Assembly: GCA_945926705.1 (NCBI GenBank)
Contig: CAMEMA010000026.1
Span: 1-9,523, forward strand
DNA length: 9,523 bases
Origin: an uncultured Clostridia bacterium
Lineage (GTDB): Bacteria; Bacillota; Clostridia; Oscillospirales; Acutalibacteraceae
Direction: 5' to 3'
Positions 5,731-9,523 of this stretch are shown in pieces (within the stretch, counting starts at the first letter, position 1; each line of letters starts with the position of its first letter). Under the pieces are notes generated by a model. It worked only from the letters and a program-made list of their open reading frames with translations, had not been told where the DNA came from and searched no databases. Position numbers and translations under genes: made by a program.

Positions 5731-6547
5731 TAACGGAAATATCGTTTTAGAAAGTAATGGTAATGCTAGAATCGGAGCTTTAAAGATTGATGGGAACAAT
5801 GCACGCTTTGACGGAACAATACAAGCGGATAGAATTGAAGGTCAAATTGTTAATAATCAAATCAGAAATAATGCTGTTACAGGCGATAAAATCTCGAATG
5901 ATACAATCGCAGGGGCAAAGCTAAATTACGGAACAATAACATGCAGAGAAATCGGAAATGGTGCAGTTGGGAATACCGAAATCATCAGAAGCGGAAAAGC
6001 CGGGCTTAATTCTATTTACGCAACACACGCATATATTGATAATCTTTATGTGCAAAAGACAGGAACTTTTGCCGGAGAATGTAAATGGACAGACGGTGGC
6101 AAAACTTCAAATATCAGGCAATCGCAAGGAAGATTGATTTTAGAAGCAAACGATGCACTCGAAATAAAATGTCCGCAAAACAGCGGAGTTGCAATAAATG
6201 GTAAAACGGCGGTTGTTGGAGATACTGTGATTTTTGGAAAATTTATTGTTGCTGATGGCTACTCAAAACACTGTATGCAAACAACCGAGCACTATGGGAA
6301 AAGATTGATCAGCGCTTATGAAACCGCAGAATACTATTATGGTGATATTGGCGAAAATGAAACTAAAAATGGTCTGTGCCAAGTTGACATAGACCCTATT
6401 TTTGCCGAATGTGTTAATTTAAAAAAAGGTTATCAAGTTTTCCTTACCCCTTACGGAAAAGGAGAACTTTTTGTTTTGGAAAGGTTTGAAAACTGCTTTG
6501 TTGTTTGTGGAGATAAACATGAAATTTGGCTGAGAGTTAAAAGCTAA
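5723..6547 (+). pseudogene. C-terminal fragment of a phage tail/minor structural protein
   Basis: The frame opens just after a TAA at 5720-5722 and runs 274 residues to the TAA at 6545-6547. It has no plausible start or ribosome site at its beginning. The GTG at 6050 lies in mid-domain and is not a credible start. The text reads NGNIVLESNGNARIGALKID, then degenerate repeats rich in Asn and Gly (ADRIEGQIVNNQI, NAVTGDKISNDTI, REIGNGAVGNTEI) typical of phage fibre or tail-tip shafts, and ends with a domain containing VDIDPIFAECVN, YQVFLTPYGKGELFVLE and FVVCGDKHEIWLRVKS. That ending resembles the C-terminus of many Firmicute siphovirus minor structural or tail endopeptidase proteins. Full-length relatives are several times longer, so the N-terminal part has been lost, probably when the upstream operon and the phage remnant were joined. 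Confidence 0.75.
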
Positions 6548-6597
6548 ACGCAGAGGATTTGAGAATGATAGGCTTGAAGAATACAAGGAATAAAAAT

Positions 6598-6626
6598 ATC
6601 ACTTATCAGTTATTTTGATAAGTGAT
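6598..6626. terminator. Bidirectional hairpin between the tail fragment and the toxin remnant
   Basis: A perfect 11-bp stem, ATCACTTATCA (6598-6608) with TGATAAGTGAT (6616-6626), has a 7-base loop. On the minus strand it is followed by a T-rich run (ATTTTTATT), which suits termination of the toxin-antitoxin transcript. On the plus strand the following sequence is only moderately T-rich. It lies between convergent genes. Confidence 0.7.
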
Positions 6627-6640
6627 TAATTTAATGCTTT

Positions 6641-6913
6641 TTAAAAAAGGTCACTGTGAGTACCTGTACGATAGAGTGAAAGAAGTGAAATTTCTTTATC
6701 CACTTTATAAATAAGTACCCAGTCGTTCCCGATATGACAATCCATATATCCTTTAAATTAACCAATTAAAGGGTGATTTAAATACTTTTAGGGCAAAGGT
6801 TTTTCATCTGCAAGCATAATGATAACTTCTTTTAAAGCATTCATATTAAAGTTTCTATTTTTCAGGGTTTTCAGGTCTTTTTTAAACTTATTATGATATT
6901 TAATTTCTAGCAT
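6641..6913 (-). pseudogene. yafQ: YafQ-type RelE/ParE-superfamily toxin, inactivated by two stop codons
   Basis: Starts at ATG 6913, 4 bases after the antitoxin stop, and reads MLEIKYHNKFKKDLKTLKNR and so on to ADEKPLP, then TAA (6788-6790), KYLNHPLIG, TAA (6758-6760), FKGYMDCHIGNDWVLIYK, KEISLLSLYRTGTHSDLF and a final TAA (6641-6643). The frame is kept throughout, giving 90 codons with two nonsense positions, the normal length for YafQ. YafQ is a ribosome-dependent mRNA endonuclease of type II toxin-antitoxin systems. The conserved DCHIGNDWVLIY and YRTGTHSDLF regions, with the C-terminal His, lie after the stops and would not be made. Both stops could come from single changes in plausible sense codons (for example GAA to TAA at the first). 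The family call is firm from the protein pattern and the RelB neighbour. Confidence 0.88.
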
Positions 6914-6917
6914 AACT

Positions 6918-7196
6918 TTATATTTCCAAATCCTCAAATAATTCTTCGGCTGAACTAAACTTTTTGCTCATTCCAATCCCTTTTTCAGATTCTCTGAGAA
7001 CTTTTTTAGTTTCTTCTTTAGTTTCTTCGTTTGGAATATCAAGTTTAAGTTTAAAAGGAATGCCATGTTCCCGAATAGACTGCCTTAAAAAAATATTTAC
7101 GGCAGTTGTTAAGTCCATACCAAGTTCAGCAAAAATCATTTTTGCATTATCTTTTACTTCTTTATCTACACGAATATTCATTGTTGTAGCACTCAT
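6918..7196 (-). CDS. relB: RelB/DinJ-family antitoxin, now without a working toxin
   Basis: 92 residues. The ATG at 7196 lies 8 bases after GGGAGG (minus strand) and gives the usual MSATTMNIRVD start; an upstream in-frame ATG at 7247 overlaps the promoter and is not used. Residues 4-50 are a ribbon-helix-helix DNA-binding domain (TTMNIRVDKEVKDNAKMIF, then LGMDLTTAVNIFLRQSI and REHGIPF). The C-terminal acidic tail (EETKEETKKVL, SSAEELFEDLEI) is the part that normally wraps the toxin. It would repress its own operon through the palindrome at 7239-7248. The downstream YafQ gene is dead, so this is an orphan antitoxin that could still neutralise or cross-regulate related toxins elsewhere. The pair is inverted relative to the surrounding phage genes. 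Confidence 0.92.
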   Translation of the reverse strand: MSATTMNIRVDKEVKDNAKMIFAELGMDLTTAVNIFLRQSIREHGIPFKLKLDIPNEETKEETKKVLRESEKGIGMSKKFSSAEELFEDLEI

Positions 7197-7226
7197 AATT
7201 AATTCCTCCCTTTTTAGTATATGATT

Positions 7227-7255
7227 ATTATAGCATACTGTGATCACAATGTAAA
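7227..7255 (-). promoter_or_regulatory. Promoter and operator of the relB-yafQ pair
   Basis: On the minus strand, TTTACA (7255-7250) and TATAAT (7232-7227) are separated by 17 bases, a near-consensus sigma-A promoter. The perfect palindrome TGTGATCACA (7239-7248) lies in the spacer, a suitable place for autorepression by a RelB dimer. The transcript would start near 7220, about 25 bases before the ATG. Confidence 0.78.
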
Positions 7256-7303
7256 TATATAAAACAAGTTTTTGTAAAATTTAAAGACGAGGTGATAAAA
7301 CTT

Positions 7304-7675
7304 ATGGATTCATATGTTACAAGCCTACAAGACATCGAGCTAATTTCCGGAGATAGCAAAATAGTTTTAGAGTTTCAGGTTTTCTATGAGGGCGGCGAAC
7401 CGCTTGATTTGCAAGACGATAGTGCCAAATGGTATCTTTCACCTATCGGTATGAAGCATAGCCCGATTCTTGTAAAGGATTGTACGATTCTTCGGGACGG
7501 CGATGCTGAAACAGGATATTTATATTACCGATTTACTGTTAGTTTAGACCAATCTGACACTGAAAACTTATATGGAAAATATGTTCACCAGCCTGTTCTG
7601 ATTGATAGAAAAGGTCAGAAATTTAGACGTGCTGAGGGATATATAACTTTTAAACCTCAAATTAAAGAAAATTAG
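7304..7675 (+). CDS. Phage baseplate/tail accessory protein, BppU-like
   Basis: 123 residues. I chose ATG 7304, 8 bases after GAGGTGA (7289-7295); the GTG at 7292 lies within that ribosome site. The protein is a small beta-rich domain: IELISGDSKIVLEFQVFYEG, EPLDLQDDSAKWYLSP, a mid-region CTILRDGDAETGYLYYRFTV, GKYVHQPVLIDRKGQ and GYITFKP. This layout (a DSK start, an 'L-x-L-x-x-x-x-x-W/F-x-I' strand, then a 'GKY...R.GYITFKP' end) is that of the N-terminal BppU-like domain found between tail-tip and fibre genes in Firmicute siphoviruses. It has no membrane helix or signal. The exact family is tentative; a structural role next to the tail fibre is likely. Confidence 0.65.
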   Translation: MDSYVTSLQDIELISGDSKIVLEFQVFYEGGEPLDLQDDSAKWYLSPIGMKHSPILVKDCTILRDGDAETGYLYYRFTVSLDQSDTENLYGKYVHQPVLIDRKGQKFRRAEGYITFKPQIKEN

Positions 7676-7692
7676 AAAGGAAATGATTTTTT

Positions 7693-8118
7693 ATGATAAC
7701 AAAATATCAAGCAGATCTTGAAAACAATCATGTTAGAGGAATTACAAATTATACTCCGCCAACTTATACTTACATCGGCTTATCAACTGTGGCGATTGAT
7801 GATTCAGGGACGTTACCCGAAAACGCTGAGCCCGATGCTTCTACCGGATATGCAAGAATAAGGGTGCGAAACAATTCAGAAACTTGGAATGACTCCGCAA
7901 ATGGAATTATTTCAAATAAAATACGTATTGAATTTCCGAACGAGTTTTCCGCAAATGCCGGAATTGCAAGATATATTTTTGAGCTTGATGAGTCAGGGAA
8001 AGTAATGTATTACTCCGAACTTAACCAAGAAATAACGCTTTATCAAGGCATGAACGTATTTTTTGCAGCCAGAGATATTACTTTCGAAAGAACAAATCAA
8101 ACTTCGGCTTCAAGCTAA
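7693..8118 (+). CDS. Small phage tail-fibre-associated protein
   Basis: 141 residues, ATG 8 bases after AAAGGAAAT (7676-7684), 17 bases after the previous stop. The pattern YTYIGLSTVAIDDSGTLPE...GYARIRVRN...WN...GIISNKIRIEFP...NAGIARYIFELDESGKVMYYSEL...LYQGMNVFFAA is that of a recurrent small phage tail protein. In relatives the signatures are 'YIGLST.AP..DGT...E.....YARV', 'ISN...I.FP' and a final strand set. The protein is predicted all-beta, soluble and probably structural, sitting with the receptor-binding end of the tail. It looks intact, unlike its neighbours on both sides. The precise function is unknown. Confidence 0.65.
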   Translation: MITKYQADLENNHVRGITNYTPPTYTYIGLSTVAIDDSGTLPENAEPDASTGYARIRVRNNSETWNDSANGIISNKIRIEFPNEFSANAGIARYIFELDESGKVMYYSELNQEITLYQGMNVFFAARDITFERTNQTSASS

Positions 8119-8135
8119 AAAAGAAGTGAAAACAG

Positions 8136-8610
8136 ATGAATAAGATACTTAAAATCTATATAAAAAATAACCCTGTTTTTAAGTAAGTGGTTGAAGATTA
8201 TCCCTTTTACGAAGGAATATTTTTTCATGCAACAGACTACTCAAAAATGGAAGTTTTACATACTTATTATACTTTGAGAAACTGCATTAATATGGTAAGT
8301 CAGACAATCAATATTTCTGAAAACCTAAGGTTAAGTTTGTATCTTAAACCCAGAATTTTAGAGATGCCAACAGTTCTAAATGCAGCTATAGTCAAATCTT
8401 AAATCAATAATAAGCCTTGACGATTATCAAAAATCAAAGTTTAAACTACGTTGTGCAATTCGTGTTCAGATGAGAGATAAAACATGCTTTAAAAGTAGTG
8501 CCACAGCCCACTTAATCAAAATGACAAAACTAAAAACACACGATCCGTTTATACTACGAAACCGAGATATTATGAAACTTAGTGATATGGACGGAGAAAT
8601 AATTATTTAA
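8136..8610 (+). pseudogene. Broken phage tail-region gene: one stop codon and one frameshift
   Basis: ATG 8136 follows a weak GAAGTGA site (8124-8130). The frame reads MNKILKIYIKNNPVFK, then TAA (8184-8186), then continues VVEDYPFYEGIFFHATDY, ISENLRLSLYLKPRILEMP and TVLNAAIVKS to a TAA at 8400-8402. A different frame then carries matching-style text from about 8386: NLKSIISLDDYQKSKFKLR, AIRVQMRDKTCFKSS, LKTHDPFILRNRDIMKLS and DMDGEIII to the TAA at 8608. Together these make one protein of about 158 residues, with a nonsense change and a shift of one base (or two lost) near 8386-8400. The GTG at 8187 just after the first stop is not a real start. It lies between two tail genes with the same spacing habit, so it was part of the phage tail operon. 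I do not recognise the family. Confidence 0.7.
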
Positions 8611-8624
8611 AGGAGTGATTATAT

Positions 8625-9470
8625 ATGCCAAGCAAAACGGATTTTGGAGATTTAACACTTTATGCTTCATCGGGAGCATATGCAGAAGAAACGTTTTTAA
8701 AATTTAGAACGGATATTGCCGGAACAAGCTCCGACAGTAACTTTAGTAAAATAGCGAGTATTCTATCTTCGCATGATTTTTATATTCAAAATGATAGAAG
8801 AATTTTTGATGTTTCTTTGCAAAGAGTTTCAGACAATTATTACGAATCAATATCTTCTGAAATAACGAGGTATTTCCCATATATGCTCATGATTTTTGAT
8901 GTATCTAACCCAAAGACAGACAGCGTTTCTGTAAACATAAATTCTTTAGGAAATCTTGCAATCAAGAAGTTTGATATTTCGGGAAATATCGTGAATTTGG
9001 AAAGCGGAGATTTAACTGCAAACGCTAAGTATTTAGCCGAATATGTAGGTGAATATTTTATTTTATTAAGTAGATTTACAGCAAAGGAAATTCTTGAAAA
9101 ACTAAAGACTGTTGACGGCACAGCAAGTGGCTTAGATGCCGAACTTTTGGACGGAAAACATAGTAATGAATATGCTTCATCTTCGCAAGGAGAAAAGGCA
9201 GATAGTGCTATCCAAGGGGTTCAAGGAAATGGCACACCTATTGAAAAAGATGAAAATAACGTTGTAAACGTAACACCCTCAAATATTGGAGCTGCGACTG
9301 CTTCACATACTCACGATAATGCAAGCACATCGATTGCCGGAGTCATGAGCAGTTCTGATAAATCCAAGCTTGACGGAATTGCCACAGGTGCGACTAAAAA
9401 CGTTATAACTAACGGAACAGGAAATCCTTCAGGAGGCTCGAATGGTGACGTGTATTTCAAGCATAGTTAG
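8625..9470 (+). CDS. Phage tail-fibre-like protein
   Basis: 281 residues, ATG 7 bases after AAGGAGTGA (8610-8618). Residues 1-160 are a mixed domain without a clear match (SSHDFYIQNDRRIFDVSLQR, SNPKTDSVSVNINSLGNLAI). Residues 165-185 contain GTASGLDAELLDGKHSNEYA, a motif shared by many phage fibres. Near 228-257 comes the recurrent fibre block SHTHDNASTSIAGVMSSSDK, then SKLDGIATGAT, and the protein ends GTGNPSGGSNGDVYFKHS, a typical fibre C-terminus. It would form or cap the receptor-binding structure of the tail. Unlike neighbouring phage genes it has no internal stop. The next gene starts 13 bases after it, indicating one tail operon. The general fibre call is firm; the receptor is unknown. 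Confidence 0.8.
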   Translation: MPSKTDFGDLTLYASSGAYAEETFLKFRTDIAGTSSDSNFSKIASILSSHDFYIQNDRRIFDVSLQRVSDNYYESISSEITRYFPYMLMIFDVSNPKTDSVSVNINSLGNLAIKKFDISGNIVNLESGDLTANAKYLAEYVGEYFILLSRFTAKEILEKLKTVDGTASGLDAELLDGKHSNEYASSSQGEKADSAIQGVQGNGTPIEKDENNVVNVTPSNIGAATASHTHDNASTSIAGVMSSSDKSKLDGIATGATKNVITNGTGNPSGGSNGDVYFKHS

Positions 9471-9482
9471 AGGTGATATTTA

Positions 9483-9523
9483 ATGTCTATAACCATAAAA
9501 ATGGGCGAAAATCCGCAGCCGTC
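9483..9523 (+). CDS. Start of a further phage gene, cut by the window edge
   Basis: ATG 9483 follows GAGGTGAT (9471-9478) and encodes MSITIKMGENPQPS up to the edge, with no stop. The strong ribosome site and the 12-base gap after the tail-fibre gene show that it belongs to the same operon. Too little is visible to name it. Confidence 0.65.
   Translation, partial: MSITIKMGENPQP

Noticed and set aside
6050..6547. Independent 165-residue gene starting at GTG 6050
   Set aside because: The frame is open and reads as the same fibre-like protein back to 5723, and there is no ribosome site before 6050.
7239..7248. TGTGATCACA palindrome as a CRP/Fnr-type site
   Set aside because: It lies inside the antitoxin promoter spacer and suits RelB autorepression better. 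The full CRP/Fnr half-site spacing is not present.
8187..8402. Separate 71-residue gene starting at GTG 8187
   Set aside because: The GTG directly follows an in-frame stop of a gene starting at 8136 and has no ribosome site. It is the middle part of the broken phage gene.

Overview
The window is AT-rich DNA with Shine-Dalgarno sites of the AGGAGG type, TTG and GTG starts, a PadR/HAAS regulatory pair, a Nif11-type leader and siphovirus-like tail genes. This suggests a low-GC Gram-positive anaerobe (Clostridia or Tissierellia-like). The species cannot be named from this sequence.

The left edge (1-384) is the end of an IS1-family insertion sequence on the minus strand. It has landed in a minus-strand gene (385-669) that is also broken by a stop codon. 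Read through that stop, the gene encodes a double-glycine leader (LTENDL-stop-NVSGG) followed by a hydrophobic, signal-like stretch. It resembles the start of the large kinase-like gene on the other strand.

From about 748 to 5596 a single plus-strand operon runs from a clear promoter with a palindromic operator to a hairpin. Its order is: PadR repressor; HAAS (DUF1700-type) membrane protein; a 63-residue one-TM protein; a 445-residue protein joining a Nif11-type GG leader, a hydrophobic segment and a kinase/aminoglycoside-phosphotransferase-like domain; a YccF membrane protein; a small MazG-like protein; and a 531-residue protein with a signal peptide, a GNAT domain and an ADP-ribosyltransferase-like domain. 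Close spacing and three start/stop overlaps suggest coordinated expression. I infer an envelope-sensed locus that exports modifying enzymes, possibly toxins or effectors. This is the most novel part of the window.

From about 5720 to the right edge lies a decayed prophage tail region. It holds the C-terminal part of a tail/minor structural protein (5723-6547), a BppU-like protein (7304-7675), a small tail-fibre-associated protein (7693-8118), a phage gene broken by a stop and a frameshift (8136-8610), a tail-fibre-like protein (8625-9470) and the start of one more gene (9483). An inverted RelB-YafQ toxin-antitoxin pair (6641-7196) sits between the tail genes. Its antitoxin, promoter and operator are intact, but the toxin has two in-frame stops. 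No stretch over 300 bases lacks a gene or gene remnant.
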